In this document: positions 7,869 to 16,413 of the stretch, one piece after another
How positions within the stretch are numbered: the stretch's first letter is position 1
Layout: the number at the start of each line of letters is the position of its first letter
Assembly: GCA_023419605.1 (NCBI GenBank)
Contig: JAEZXR010000073.1
Span: 1-64,000 of the forward strand
Direction of reading: 5' to 3'
From: Bacillota bacterium
GTDB lineage: Bacteria; Bacillota; Clostridia; Acetivibrionales; JAEZXR01
Length of the DNA: 64,000 nucleotides
The notes under the pieces: generated by a model
Told to the model about the DNA's origin: nothing
Databases searched by the model: none
What the model saw: only the letters and a program-made list of their open reading frames with translations
Position numbers and translations under genes: made by a program

Positions 7869-10220
7869 TTGGTGGTCTTTGCCCTTTTTTTGATTTTGGG
7901 GATTGCAGTATCCTATCAAAGCGACTCCTATGCTATCGCAGTGATTTCCCTGCTGCTGCTTATGGCAGGCGCGGTGTTTCTCTATTGGCGTTATAAAGGG
8001 TTGTTATTCATACTCGCAGGGGTTGTCTTGTTTTACTCCATAGGATCTTTTGAATATCTGGTAGTTAAAAATTCGGTGACCGGCAGGTTCCAGAAATATG
8101 ATGGCCGAGAGGTGACCATCACGGGTATGATTCGGTCCTTTCCTGATGAAAAGAATGCAACTACGGCCTACGTTATTGGAGTGGAGCGCCTGGAGGCAGA
8201 GGGGGCGGTGCTGAAGGTCAAAGGAAAGATTCTTCTTTCAGTTCTTAAGGCGGAAGATGTAAAAAGCATGGATTATGGAAGAATGATATCCGTTAAAGGG
8301 GAACTTACGATTCCAAAGGGACAGAGAAATCCCGGAGGCTTTAATTACAGGGCGTATCTAGCGGGGAATGGAGTTTCTGCCACTGTTTTCACCACCCAAT
8401 CCAACATAACCTACTACAACAAGCTCGGGGCGAACTTCATGGAATCATCGGGTTTGGCAATAAGAAACAAAATTATTGAAACAATCAATAGAAGTTTACC
8501 GCGACAGCAGGCTGGTTTGCTTAACGGAATGCTTATCGGATACAGGGAGGGTCTGGATAAGAAGGTGCAATCGGTATTCAGTGATGCTGGCTTATCACAT
8601 ATTATGGCCGTTTCAGGAGCTAATGTTGTGTTCATTATATTGCCATTGCTATTCCTTTTACAAAGGGCGCGTGTCGGAAGGGCCGGTTCCAATTTAATTA
8701 TTATTGGAGTTCTCGTTTTATTTGTATATGTTACAGGATTTGAGCCTTCCGTTTTACGTGCTGTTGTTATGGCCATTGTTATGCTGCTGGGAAGGATTAT
8801 ACTGAGAGACGCTGAGGTATATACAAGCATCGCGCTGGCAGCGATTGGAATGCTGATTTATAATCCTTTACTGCTTTTTAACATCGGTTTTCAGCTTTCC
8901 TTTGCGGCGACCCTTTCATTGGTACTATTCTATACTTCTATCAAAAACAGTCTTGATTTCAAATTCATGCCGGAGCTCATTGCAGATGTACTGGCTGCGA
9001 CGCTGGCGGCACAGATCGGGGTACTGCCTGTTTCCCTTTTTCATTTTAACCAGATATCCCTGATTGCTGTATTGTCAAATTTGCTGGTGGTTCCATTGAC
9101 ACAGTTTGTGACGATACTGGGGTTTGCCATGGCTTTTATCGGGCAATTCAGTTTGTTTCTCAGCGAGTTAATCGGTTATGTTAACTGTTCTCTGCTCAGC
9201 TTTATTTTATACATTACAAAGGTTACGGCAGCAGTTCCTTTTGCAGTACTGAAAGTACCGACTCCCTCCTGGCTGTTCATTATAGGCTATTATGCAGTTG
9301 TAGTTTTTCTTCTTTGGTATAAGCCATTGTTTAAACCTGTGGTCCGCCTGGAGTATTATGTCTATAGTGCAGCTGTTTTTCTTGCAATCCTGATGCTTCC
9401 TTTGTTGATCCCTAAAGGGCTTGAAATGGTTTTCCTGGATGTTGGACAGGGAGACTCGACTTTTATCCGGACGGCGGGAGGCAAGACAATCCTGGTGGAT
9501 GGAGGTGGATTCAGCAGCAGAACAAACACGGATACTACCATGGGAGATACGGTAGTGATACCGTTTTTGCTGGATCAGGGTGTTGCCAAGCTGGATTTGG
9601 TTATTGCGACACATGGGCATGATGATCATGTACAAGGACTTCTATCGGTTGTAAAAAGCTTCCCGGTAGGGACTCTGGTAGTTCCCAACAATCCCGGGTT
9701 GGAAAAAGAGTTTAAGGACCTTCTGGCAGAGGCCGCCAAGAGAAAAATTCCTGTCAGGGCTTGCGAGAAGGGAGATAGGATCACCATGGACCCCAATACC
9801 TTTTTTGAGGTTTTACATCCGAAAAAAGGGTATGAAAGGGAGGGTACATCTTTAAACCTTGGCTCCATCGTGTTAAAATTGGATTATAAGGATACTGAGG
9901 TTTTGTTGACAGGGGACATGGAAGAGGAAGTAGAGAAAATCCTGCTGGAGGATGGCGTGGATCTGCAAAGCGATTTTCTCAAAGTGGCCCACCATGGTTC
10001 CACGACCTCCTCTTCGGAAGCATTTATTGCGGCAACGAAGGCAAAAGGCGGTGTCATCAGTGTCGGTAAAAATAATTATGGACATCCTGCCGGTGAAGTA
10101 ATAGAGCGGCTGGAGGATCGTTCCATGAAAGTATTCCGAACGGATCGGGATGGAGGAATCGTTTTAAGGTCAAAAGGGAAAAATATAAAAATATATGAAA
10201 CGGTAACGGTGAAGCGATGA
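7869..10220 (+). CDS. comEC: DNA uptake channel protein ComEC
   Basis: A membrane channel for uptake of transforming single-stranded DNA, about 783-794 residues. The N-terminal part has two or three helices and an OB-like DUF4131 domain, the middle is the multi-helix Competence domain (LSHIMAVSGANVVFI, FEPSVLRAVVMA), and the C-terminal third is a metallo-beta-lactamase-fold domain with THGHDDHVQG. The true start is uncertain. The reading frame extends to 7833, a GAGGAGG site lies at 7821-7827, and the best-placed codon is ATA at 7836, giving a natural MKLVEAVIGRPLV beginning; TTG 7869 has no ribosome site. It overlaps holA by 4 bp. Confidence 0.92.
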   Translation: MVVFALFLILGIAVSYQSDSYAIAVISLLLLMAGAVFLYWRYKGLLFILAGVVLFYSIGSFEYLVVKNSVTGRFQKYDGREVTITGMIRSFPDEKNATTAYVIGVERLEAEGAVLKVKGKILLSVLKAEDVKSMDYGRMISVKGELTIPKGQRNPGGFNYRAYLAGNGVSATVFTTQSNITYYNKLGANFMESSGLAIRNKIIETINRSLPRQQAGLLNGMLIGYREGLDKKVQSVFSDAGLSHIMAVSGANVVFIILPLLFLLQRARVGRAGSNLIIIGVLVLFVYVTGFEPSVLRAVVMAIVMLLGRIILRDAEVYTSIALAAIGMLIYNPLLLFNIGFQLSFAATLSLVLFYTSIKNSLDFKFMPELIADVLAATLAAQIGVLPVSLFHFNQISLIAVLSNLLVVPLTQFVTILGFAMAFIGQFSLFLSELIGYVNCSLLSFILYITKVTAAVPFAVLKVPTPSWLFIIGYYAVVVFLLWYKPLFKPVVRLEYYVYSAAVFLAILMLPLLIPKGLEMVFLDVGQGDSTFIRTAGGKTILVDGGGFSSRTNTDTTMGDTVVIPFLLDQGVAKLDLVIATHGHDDHVQGLLSVVKSFPVGTLVVPNNPGLEKEFKDLLAEAAKRKIPVRACEKGDRITMDPNTFFEVLHPKKGYEREGTSLNLGSIVLKLDYKDTEVLLTGDMEEEVEKILLEDGVDLQSDFLKVAHHGSTTSSSEAFIAATKAKGGVISVGKNNYGHPAGEVIERLEDRSMKVFRTDRDGGIVLRSKGKNIKIYETVTVKR

Positions 10221-11239
10221 GTATCGATAGTTTAAAAGAAGATTTAAAAACAAAGAAATTTAAAAGTCTGTATCTCTTTTATGGGCCGGAGGAATATTTA
10301 AAGAAATACTATCTCGAGAGTATGGAGAATGCCCTTCTTCAAGAGGATTTGAAAAGCCTGAACAAGGTAGTTCTGGAAGGGAAGATTACAACAGGTACTA
10401 TAATCGATCACTGTGAAACCCTCCCGGTATTCTCGGATAAAAAGCTGGTAGTGGTGAAGAATTCCGGTCTTTTTAAGGCAAAAGGCAAAGGCGGACAGGA
10501 AGGAAAGGGAAGAACTGCGAAGGATGACTTTCTGGACTACCTGGCAAATGTCCCTGATCATACCTGCCTTGTTTTTTATGAGGAAGAGATTGACAAGAGG
10601 ATGAAAGCAGTGGATTCCGTGAAGAAAAAAGGCCTGATCGTTGAATTTTTATACCAGAAGCCCGCAGAATTGGTAAAATGGGTATCCAAGGCATTCAAAT
10701 CCAATAAAAAAGACATCGATCCCATGACGGCATCCCAGTTGGTGGAAAACTGTGAACAGGGAATGACGGAGATATTGAATGAGATTAACAAATTAGTTCT
10801 ATACACCGGTGAACGAACCAAGATTACAGGAGCCGATATTGAAAAAGTTTGCACCAAGTCTGTAAAGAGCAGGATTTTTGATTTGACGGACGCTATTTCG
10901 GAGAAGAACGCAGCAAAAGCATTAAATCTCCTGGAGGATATGGTGATTCTCAAGGAACCGATGCCGAAGGTTTTGTTTATGATTACACGACAATTCCGGC
11001 AAATCCTCGAAATGAAGCTTTTGTGCGGCAGCGGCATGCGACAGGATGAGGCTGCCTCAAAGATCGGAATTACTCCTTTTGCAGCAGGCAAAATCCAGAA
11101 GCAATCCAACGGATTTAGCGTAGAAACCCTGAAGCAGGCTGTAGAGGAGTGCTTGGAACTGGATATGGCAATTAAAACGGGGCGTATGGATGATCGCATC
11201 GCGGCAGAATTGCTGATAACACGATATTCTCAAAAGTAA
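10217..11239 (+). CDS. holA: DNA polymerase III subunit delta
   Basis: The clamp-loader subunit that opens the sliding clamp, 340 residues. The start resembles the family (SLYLFYGPEEYLKK, with the degenerate P-loop region). The middle DPMTASQLVENCEQGMTEILNEINKL and the following GADIEKVC segment are typical of HolA. The start ATG overlaps the comEC stop (ATGA), so translational coupling is expected. The comEC-holA order is common in Firmicutes; the usual next gene, rpsT for ribosomal protein S20, is not here and a sigma factor operon follows instead. Confidence 0.93.
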   Translation: MSIDSLKEDLKTKKFKSLYLFYGPEEYLKKYYLESMENALLQEDLKSLNKVVLEGKITTGTIIDHCETLPVFSDKKLVVVKNSGLFKAKGKGGQEGKGRTAKDDFLDYLANVPDHTCLVFYEEEIDKRMKAVDSVKKKGLIVEFLYQKPAELVKWVSKAFKSNKKDIDPMTASQLVENCEQGMTEILNEINKLVLYTGERTKITGADIEKVCTKSVKSRIFDLTDAISEKNAAKALNLLEDMVILKEPMPKVLFMITRQFRQILEMKLLCGSGMRQDEAASKIGITPFAAGKIQKQSNGFSVETLKQAVEECLELDMAIKTGRMDDRIAAELLITRYSQK

Positions 11240-11254
11240 GAAAGCAAAACCCTG

Positions 11255-11282
11255 TGAACTTTTCAGTATGTTGTTTCGTATA
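11255..11282 (+). promoter_or_regulatory. ECF-type promoter, probably autoregulatory for sigY
   Basis: TGAAC (11255-11259), 17 bp, CGTATA (11277-11282) resembles the -35 TGAAAC / -10 CGTA pattern used by ECF sigma factors of the sigma-W/sigma-Y type. It lies about 100 bp ahead of the ECF gene, and such genes are often read from their own promoter. Confidence 0.55.
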
Positions 11283-11375
11283 AATTGTAGAGTGAGGAAT
11301 CCGACGTATACAGGCACTTGAGCAGAGGGAGTAAATTCCCTAGAATACAGGTAATGACCAAAGGTAGGACACAAG

Positions 11376-11906
11376 ATGGGCGAAGAATGGATACGGGAAG
11401 CGAAGAATGGAAACCAGGAGGCGATGGCTCAGCTCTTATATAGTAACTATGAGTTCCTATACAAGTTTCTCATAAAGCTTACCTTCAATGCAAGTCTGAC
11501 GGAGGATCTGGTACAGGAAGCCATGGTGAGGGCCATTGAAAAGTTTCATCTTTATGATGCAGCGAAGTCCAAGTTTTCTACCTGGCTTATTGCCATTGCA
11601 CAAAATCTGTATCTGGATTATCTGAGGAAAAATAAGAGAATACAATTCCATGGGGAAGAGGATCAAATTTGCGAGGTGCAGGCGGAAGAAACCATAAGGA
11701 CGGATGATAGCTGGCAAAGAGTGGTAGATGCACTTAGAGTGCTTCCTGAGACAATTCGGATTCCAATTGTATTAAAGCACTACTATGGGTATTCGCTGGA
11801 AGAGATTGCGGATATTATGTCAATCCCTCTGGGTACGGTAAAATCAAGGATACACAACGGTCTTAAGACCCTGAGAAAGGAGTTGGAACCGCATGAAGGA
11901 AAATAG
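11376..11906 (+). CDS. sigY: ECF sigma factor, SigY-like
   Basis: An RNA polymerase sigma-70 family ECF factor, 176 residues. Region 2 lies at about 25-95 (DLVQEAMVRAIEKFHLYD, KFSTWLIAIAQNLYLDYLRK) and region 4 at about 115-170 (LPETIRIPIVLKHYYGYSLEEI, IPLGTVKSRIHNGLKTLRKEL). The call SigY rests on the gene order: it is followed by five genes matching yxlC, D, E, F and G of B. subtilis in order. The last 14 bp overlap the next gene. Likely cell-envelope or toxic-peptide response, by analogy only. Confidence 0.82.
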   Translation: MGEEWIREAKNGNQEAMAQLLYSNYEFLYKFLIKLTFNASLTEDLVQEAMVRAIEKFHLYDAAKSKFSTWLIAIAQNLYLDYLRKNKRIQFHGEEDQICEVQAEETIRTDDSWQRVVDALRVLPETIRIPIVLKHYYGYSLEEIADIMSIPLGTVKSRIHNGLKTLRKELEPHEGK

Positions 11907-12216
11907 TGATGACGGGATCGAGAAAAAGGTCAGAAAGGGTCTGGAACAGTTAGACCAAGCCACAACCATCAGGACTCCTGAGATGGGGCACTTTCGCCAG
12001 ATGGTGGCCAGGGTGGAGGAAAAAAGGAAAGCGCGGGAACGAAGAGAAACACTTTTATTTTTTCTATGCACGGTTATCATACTCAGTGTAGAAACTTATG
12101 CATTTAGCCGCTCTTTCACATTTTTCGTTATTGTTCAATTAATTATGCTGGTTTTACTCCCCGCCGGGCTTTTATTTGCATACCGTGGAGGCAAAGGAGG
12201 GGGCGTCTATGACTAA
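11893..12216 (+). CDS. yxlC: YxlC-like membrane protein, probable anti-sigma factor
   Basis: A 107-residue protein with a charged cytoplasmic N-terminal half (about 1-50, rich in Lys, Arg and Glu) and two membrane segments (about 53-71 and 74-97) with a short basic tail. In B. subtilis YxlC (with YxlD) restrains SigY; size, topology and position match. It overlaps sigY by 14 bp and the next gene by 8 bp, so stoichiometric coupled translation is likely. Sequence similarity was judged by eye only. Confidence 0.65.
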   Translation: MKENSDDGIEKKVRKGLEQLDQATTIRTPEMGHFRQMVARVEEKRKARERRETLLFFLCTVIILSVETYAFSRSFTFFVIVQLIMLVLLPAGLLFAYRGGKGGGVYD

Positions 12217-12415
12217 GACGGTAACTATACCACTATATGGGTGGATATTGCTGGCTGCACTGCTGTTCAGTCAAGGTTCCTGGCTTTTCCTGGATGCAAG
12301 AAAAAGAGGTGCAAATCCTTGGTTTTGGGGAGTTGTGGGATTGATCCAATGTCCTTGGCCTTTTATTATCTATTGGATTGTAGTAAGAAAAATATTTCGA
12401 AAGAGAAACAATTAA
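12209..12415 (+). CDS. yxlD: YxlD-like small membrane protein
   Basis: A 68-residue protein with two hydrophobic helices (about 8-24 and 35-57) around RKRGANPWFWGVVGL and a basic C-terminus. Matches YxlD of the sigY operon in size, topology and place. ATG 12209 follows AAAGGAGG; a longer in-frame version from 12176 overlaps the preceding gene more and lacks a ribosome site. A terminator-like hairpin lies just downstream. Confidence 0.65.
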   Translation: MTKTVTIPLYGWILLAALLFSQGSWLFLDARKRGANPWFWGVVGLIQCPWPFIIYWIVVRKIFRKRNN

Positions 12416-12429
12416 TTTTACTCATAAGA

Positions 12430-12457
12430 ACAGGTACTGAAAATAGTGCCTGTTTTT
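12430..12457 (+). terminator. Terminator or attenuator inside the sigY operon
   Basis: ACAGGTACT (12430-12438) pairs with AGTGCCTGT (12445-12453), followed by TTTTTATTT. It separates sigY-yxlCD from yxlEFG and would lower expression of the ABC transporter genes relative to the regulators. Confidence 0.7.
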
Positions 12458-12549
12458 ATTTGTGTGAAATGAACTTTTGATTGGATTGAAACGTAGTATC
12501 AATGAAATACTGTTAAGAAGGTAAATATAAAAACAGGAGGTAAGCTGTT

Positions 12550-12750
12550 ATGGAAGAATTAAGACAATATCTCCCCTTTATACTGCCCATTGCGATTTTG
12601 CAGTTTACACTGGCTGTTTCCGCTTTAGTAAGCCTTTATAAAAGAAACAGGGTGAGATTCGATAACAAGTGGATTTGGGTAGCCATTATCCTTTTAGGAG
12701 GAATTTTAGGACCCATTATTTATTTTGCAGCCAGAGGAGATGAGGAATAA
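12550..12750 (+). CDS. yxlE: YxlE-like membrane protein (phospholipase D N-terminal domain type)
   Basis: A 66-residue protein with two membrane helices (about 8-30 and 42-60) and a short charged link. The second helix ends GPIIYFAARG, the pattern of the PLDc_N domain that forms the N-terminus of cardiolipin synthases but also occurs alone in YxlE. GAGG-type ribosome site (ACAGGAGG) precedes the ATG. It directly abuts the ATPase gene. Confidence 0.7.
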   Translation: MEELRQYLPFILPIAILQFTLAVSALVSLYKRNRVRFDNKWIWVAIILLGGILGPIIYFAARGDEE

Positions 12751-13674
12751 ATGATTGCGGTTGAAACACAAGGCCTGACGAAAAAATTTAATAGTTTCAA
12801 AGCGGTGGATGGGCTGGACCTAAGAGTTCCTGCGGGTTCCATTTACGGATTTCTCGGACCCAATGGAGCAGGAAAGACAACAACCATTAAAATGCTGACG
12901 GGACTATCCAAGCCGTCTTCCGGTACCATTACGATTTGCGGGAAACCGGTTCAATTCGGAAATACGAAAAACAGGATTGATATCGGATTTCTGCCGGATG
13001 TACCTAATTTCTATGATTGGATGTCAGCGAGGGAATTTCTTTGCTTTGCCGGGGACCTCTTTGGAATAGAGGATAGAATCCTGAAAAAGAGGGTAGAGGA
13101 TCTGCTGGATTTGGTGGGGTTGAAGGGCGTGAATAAAAAGGTACGGGGATTTTCCAGAGGAATGAAGCAGCGGCTGGGAATTGCCCAGGCCTTGGTGAAC
13201 GAACCGAAGGTGGTATTTCTGGACGAACCGACTTCTGCCCTGGACCCTGTGGGAAGAAAGGAAGTCATGGATATTATCGCCAAGCTGGCGGGACAGGTAA
13301 CTGTTTTTTTCTCCACGCATATCCTGGAGGATGTGGAGCGTGTATGCGACAGGGTGGTAATATTGAACGGAGGGAAGGCCATAATAGAGGACTCCATGGA
13401 AAACCTGCGAGTAAAATATTCCAATAGGAACATACTTCTTCAGTGTAAGGGGGAGAAAGCTGCAGAGTTAATCCGCACCCTCCGGAACTGTAGTTGGATT
13501 GAAAAGGTAGTTGAACAGGAGGGGGGAGAGTTGAGGCTGGAAGTCAGTGATATAAAGGCTGCACAGCAGCAGGTCCCAGGTATGCTTCATCAATGCAATA
13601 TGAGTTTGGAAAAGTTTGTAGTTCAACAGCCGTCGCTGGAGGATATATTTATGAAGGTGGTGAGCAGTTCATGA
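12751..13674 (+). CDS. yxlF: ABC transporter ATP-binding protein, YxlF-like
   Basis: The ATPase of an exporter encoded with the sigY operon, 307 residues. Walker A GPNGAGKTT, a Q-loop replaced by the LPD region, signature SRGMKQR (the usual SGG is altered to SRG), Walker B VVFLDEP, and the H-loop FFSTHIL are visible. The C-terminal about 90 residues form the accessory domain common in such exporters. It starts right at the yxlE stop and overlaps the permease gene by 4 bp. Substrate unknown; toxic peptide or lipid export is the usual guess. Confidence 0.85.
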   Translation: MIAVETQGLTKKFNSFKAVDGLDLRVPAGSIYGFLGPNGAGKTTTIKMLTGLSKPSSGTITICGKPVQFGNTKNRIDIGFLPDVPNFYDWMSAREFLCFAGDLFGIEDRILKKRVEDLLDLVGLKGVNKKVRGFSRGMKQRLGIAQALVNEPKVVFLDEPTSALDPVGRKEVMDIIAKLAGQVTVFFSTHILEDVERVCDRVVILNGGKAIIEDSMENLRVKYSNRNILLQCKGEKAAELIRTLRNCSWIEKVVEQEGGELRLEVSDIKAAQQQVPGMLHQCNMSLEKFVVQQPSLEDIFMKVVSSS

Positions 13675-14429
13675 AACCCTTTGCTTTTTTAAAAAAGGAA
13701 CTGAAGGAGATCCTCCGAACCCCGAAGATTTTCATATTGCCGACCATATTCCTGATTTTCGGGTTTGCAAGTCCACTCCTTGCCAAAAGCATGCCGGAGT
13801 TGCTGAAAGCCCTGGTGAGCGACTTCCCCATCCTTGTAAAAGAACCAACCTATGTGGATTCCTATGCACAATTTTTTAAGAATATGGGGCAAATCGGGAT
13901 TATCGTTGTCATCCTTACTTTTATGAGCAGTATCGTGGAAGAAAAGGTAAAAGGATCTGCCATCCTGGTTCTTACCAAGAGGGTATCCAGGACCCAATTC
14001 ATAGTAAGCAAGCTGGCAGCGGCACTGCTGTTATTTACCGGAGCCTATATACTGGCATCTGCTGCCTGTATCTACTATACCTATTTATTGTTTCCTGTTT
14101 TCTACAGTTCGGGTATGATAGAAGCTTTTTTTCTTTTTTGGATGTATGGGGTGTTCATCCTTTGTACTACGATGCTGGCCAGTACAGTGGCCAGGTCCCA
14201 TACCATGGCTGCAGTGCTGGCTTTCCTTATTTTTGCACTTATGTCTGCCGGTTCTGCCATCCCGAGAGTGGGTGAATATTTTCCTTCCTACCTGGGCTCT
14301 GTAAATATGCAGATACTGGTGGGAAGCAAGAATTGGAGTGATGCAGTCGCTTCATTGCTATCAGCTGCACTGGTTTCCATAATGATGGTGGCAGCCACCA
14401 TACAAATTTTTAAAAGACAGGAAATATAG
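13671..14429 (+). CDS. yxlG: ABC transporter permease, YxlG-like
   Basis: The membrane partner of the preceding ATPase, 252 residues with about six helices, of the ABC-2 permease type (KKELKEILRTPKIFILPTIF at the start, EKVKGSAILVLTKRVSRTQF before the second helix). Start ATG 13671 overlaps the yxlF stop (ATGA); a longer in-frame reading from 13593 runs inside yxlF and is rejected. Last gene of the sigY-type operon, followed by a strong bidirectional terminator. Confidence 0.82.
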   Translation: MKPFAFLKKELKEILRTPKIFILPTIFLIFGFASPLLAKSMPELLKALVSDFPILVKEPTYVDSYAQFFKNMGQIGIIVVILTFMSSIVEEKVKGSAILVLTKRVSRTQFIVSKLAAALLLFTGAYILASAACIYYTYLLFPVFYSSGMIEAFFLFWMYGVFILCTTMLASTVARSHTMAAVLAFLIFALMSAGSAIPRVGEYFPSYLGSVNMQILVGSKNWSDAVASLLSAALVSIMMVAATIQIFKRQEI

Positions 14430-14432
14430 GAA

Positions 14433-14457
14433 AAAGGACCTGACGATCAGGTCCTTT
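14433..14457. terminator. Bidirectional terminator between yxlG and yjdF
   Basis: AAAGGACCTGA / TCAGGTCCTTT with a CGA loop. The A-rich left flank and the T-rich right flank allow it to serve both the rightward operon and the convergent yjdF gene. Confidence 0.75.
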
Positions 14458-14463
14458 CTCCTA

Positions 14464-14868
14464 TTAATGCCCTTTTTTCTTTTCCATACGTTGCTGAAAT
14501 TTCTGTTCCTTTGCTTGTTCCTTTTGCTCTCTGGTCAAGGCTTTCCTCTCCACTTTTTTCTGTTCAAACTCCAGTTTCATGGCCTCCTGAGCCTTGGTAG
14601 AAACCCCGGAACGGCTCATCAGACGATGGATCTCACGCTTTTGCCGCTTGGGATTCACTTTCTTCTGTGCTTGTGCTTGAGCATCCACCGGAATGACTCC
14701 GGTAAAGGTAAGTTTATAGTAACCATCTGTAATAAGGCTATAAACTTCCGGTGTTGAGGGTTCGGAACCGAAAGTAAATTTACTGGCAGAATACAATTCT
14801 CCGTCAAATCTTTCGAAAATTCCAACCCAGTATGGGTCTTCAAAGCAAACGGTCAGAGTAATATTCAT
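14464..14868 (-). CDS. yjdF: YjdF family protein (DUF2992)
   Basis: A 134-residue protein of unknown biochemical role. The N-terminal half is a compact beta-rich segment (FEDPYWVGIFERFDGE, FTFGSEPSTPEVYSLI); the second half is a highly charged helix (KKVNPKRQKREIHRLMSR, STKAQEAMKLEFEQKKVERK, EQKEQAKEQKFQQRMEKKK). This strongly resembles B. subtilis YjdF. ATG 14868 follows AGAAGGGGAG and gives the family's usual N-terminus; ATG 14886 would lie in the riboswitch. Expression is controlled by the leader upstream. The family is associated with a riboswitch that senses azaaromatic compounds. Confidence 0.88.
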   Translation of the reverse strand: MNITLTVCFEDPYWVGIFERFDGELYSASKFTFGSEPSTPEVYSLITDGYYKLTFTGVIPVDAQAQAQKKVNPKRQKREIHRLMSRSGVSTKAQEAMKLEFEQKKVERKALTREQKEQAKEQKFQQRMEKKKGH

Positions 14869-14869
14869 T

Positions 14870-14987
14870 TGCTCCCCTTCTTCCATGTAGTTTGCTACCG
14901 GAAACGGACGACCCGAAGGGGAAGGTTACTGATACCCAGATAGAGTATGCCCGGACTACCGACCGGACTGTGTTTTTATCCCGGCTA
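14870..14987 (-). promoter_or_regulatory. yjdF riboswitch (azaaromatic-sensing type)
   Basis: Read on the minus strand the leader contains CAGTAACCTTCCCC, a CCCCTTCGGG hairpin, CGTCCGTTTCC, and GGTAGCAAACTAC just before the gene; these are the blocks I recall from the yjdF RNA motif. It is located directly upstream of a yjdF gene, the motif's typical target. Exact boundaries are approximate. Confidence 0.72.
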
Positions 14988-14992
14988 TATAA

Positions 14993-15021
14993 AGTATACA
15001 GGAAGCGAGGGTCTGAATCAA
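14993..15021 (-). promoter_or_regulatory. yjdF promoter inside the end of the MFS gene
   Basis: On the minus strand TTGATT (15021-15016), 17 bp, TATACT (14998-14993). It overlaps the MFS stop codon, so the yjdF riboswitch has its own transcript start near 14986. Confidence 0.6.
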
Positions 15022-16385
15022 GCCTGTATCCTTGCTTTAATAGTTCCAACGGTATCGGCAATAACTTTCGATGCCGGTTTTGCGCTGCTCTCCTCAACCC
15101 GCGGCAACAGGAAGGTAATGGCGGCTAAACGAATCAGTCCGGAAATAATGAACAAGAGATGAAAACCATTCAATTTTTGCCCGAGCAGAAATGGAATATC
15201 GAGTTTTTCCAGGACAGGCCGGATATATTCCATAAAGGCACCGCCGCAAACATAGGCGAAAGCAATACCGATGGTAGCGGTCATAAGGGAATAGCAGGCA
15301 ACATAGATGGATCTGTTTTTCTCCGGCGCAAGCCATACGGACATGTTGAGGTTTGCCATGTCGAGGCCGGGCCAGCAGATTCCGGATATGAAATTCATAA
15401 CCAAAAGGACTGCATAATTCTGTGGAGTTGCAAAAAGCCACAGAAAGGGGAGTAAGACTGCAATGGTGCAGCAGATTCTTGAGATGGGCTTGTTTCCATA
15501 CCGGTCTGCCAGTTTCCCCCAGAATTGAACAAAAAATATGGTGGCTATGCTGGCCAGCACCTGCGTAAAAAGTGAAATGATCAGGTAGCTCATCTTCAGA
15601 TGCTCGATCATATATACATTAAAGAAGGGGCCGGCGAAATTTACACCGAAGGTCCAGGTGGAAACAAAAAATACAAGATACATATAGTTCTTGTTTTTGA
15701 AAGGCTCGGAAAAAAGCTTGAAAAAAGGTGTTTTCTCCTTTGGAACTTCCATGGGAGGATGCTTGATCCAGAAAAAGCACAATATATCCATGGCGCCCAG
15801 GATGGCAACGGCGACAAATACGATGGCAAACCCGTTAAAGCCTTTGAAAATATCAAGGAATTTACCGACAGCCAGACCTGCGACAACGGTGGTGATGGTG
15901 GATACCATGGTTCTGCGGCTGAAATAACGCCCTCTGATTTCCATTGGAATCAACTGTCCCATCCAGGACCAGAAGGATACGGCAGCGATTGAATTTGCAG
16001 AGGTTGAAATGGTAATCAGTACCGTAATGGACCAAATAATGATATTTTTATGGCTCATGGGAACCAGTAAAGGGATAATAGCAATAGGAATCCACATAAG
16101 TCGGTGAATTAAACCGAAGATGATAAACAGAGTTTTCCTCTTGCCTGTGCTTTCAATAAAATAAGAGGCAAAGACCTGGAGTATACCGCCTACAACAGGC
16201 ATTGCCATGATGATTCCGTAAACAAGGTCCCCTGCACCCAATTCCCTTATAAAACCGGTAAAAGGAGCACCTCCCAGAGGATTTCCAATGACGGCAAAAA
16301 AAGCCTGGCCGAAGGTGATGGCTAGAATAACAAGGTTCAAGCTCCTTCTCAGATCACTTATTGAAGACTTCTCTCTACTTTTCAT
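15018..16385 (-). CDS. Major facilitator superfamily transporter
   Basis: A membrane transporter of about 455 residues with some twelve hydrophobic segments. The conserved loop after helix 2 appears as SYFIESTGKRKTLF, and RYFSRRTMV and KLADRYGNKPISR lie at comparable loops. ATG 16385 follows CGAGGTCG; a TTG start at 16424 would overlap gatD. It sits in the minus-strand series murT-gatD-MFS-yjdF. Because the yjdF family's ligand is azaaromatic, drug export is conceivable, but nothing in the sequence shows the substrate. Confidence 0.85.
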   Translation of the reverse strand: MKSREKSSISDLRRSLNLVILAITFGQAFFAVIGNPLGGAPFTGFIRELGAGDLVYGIIMAMPVVGGILQVFASYFIESTGKRKTLFIIFGLIHRLMWIPIAIIPLLVPMSHKNIIIWSITVLITISTSANSIAAVSFWSWMGQLIPMEIRGRYFSRRTMVSTITTVVAGLAVGKFLDIFKGFNGFAIVFVAVAILGAMDILCFFWIKHPPMEVPKEKTPFFKLFSEPFKNKNYMYLVFFVSTWTFGVNFAGPFFNVYMIEHLKMSYLIISLFTQVLASIATIFFVQFWGKLADRYGNKPISRICCTIAVLLPFLWLFATPQNYAVLLVMNFISGICWPGLDMANLNMSVWLAPEKNRSIYVACYSLMTATIGIAFAYVCGGAFMEYIRPVLEKLDIPFLLGQKLNGFHLLFIISGLIRLAAITFLLPRVEESSAKPASKVIADTVGTIKARIQA

Positions 16386-16413
16386 AATACGACCTCGACA
16401 AATATAGTGGTGT

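Noticed and set aside
10576..11199. 207-residue open frame on the minus strand inside holA
   Set aside because: It is the reverse shadow of a well-supported gene, has no ribosome site, and its composition (Ser, Ile and Phe rich) is typical of antisense frames.
15600..15992. 130-residue plus-strand frame inside the MFS gene
   Set aside because: The minus-strand MFS protein has clear membrane helices; the plus frame is its shadow.
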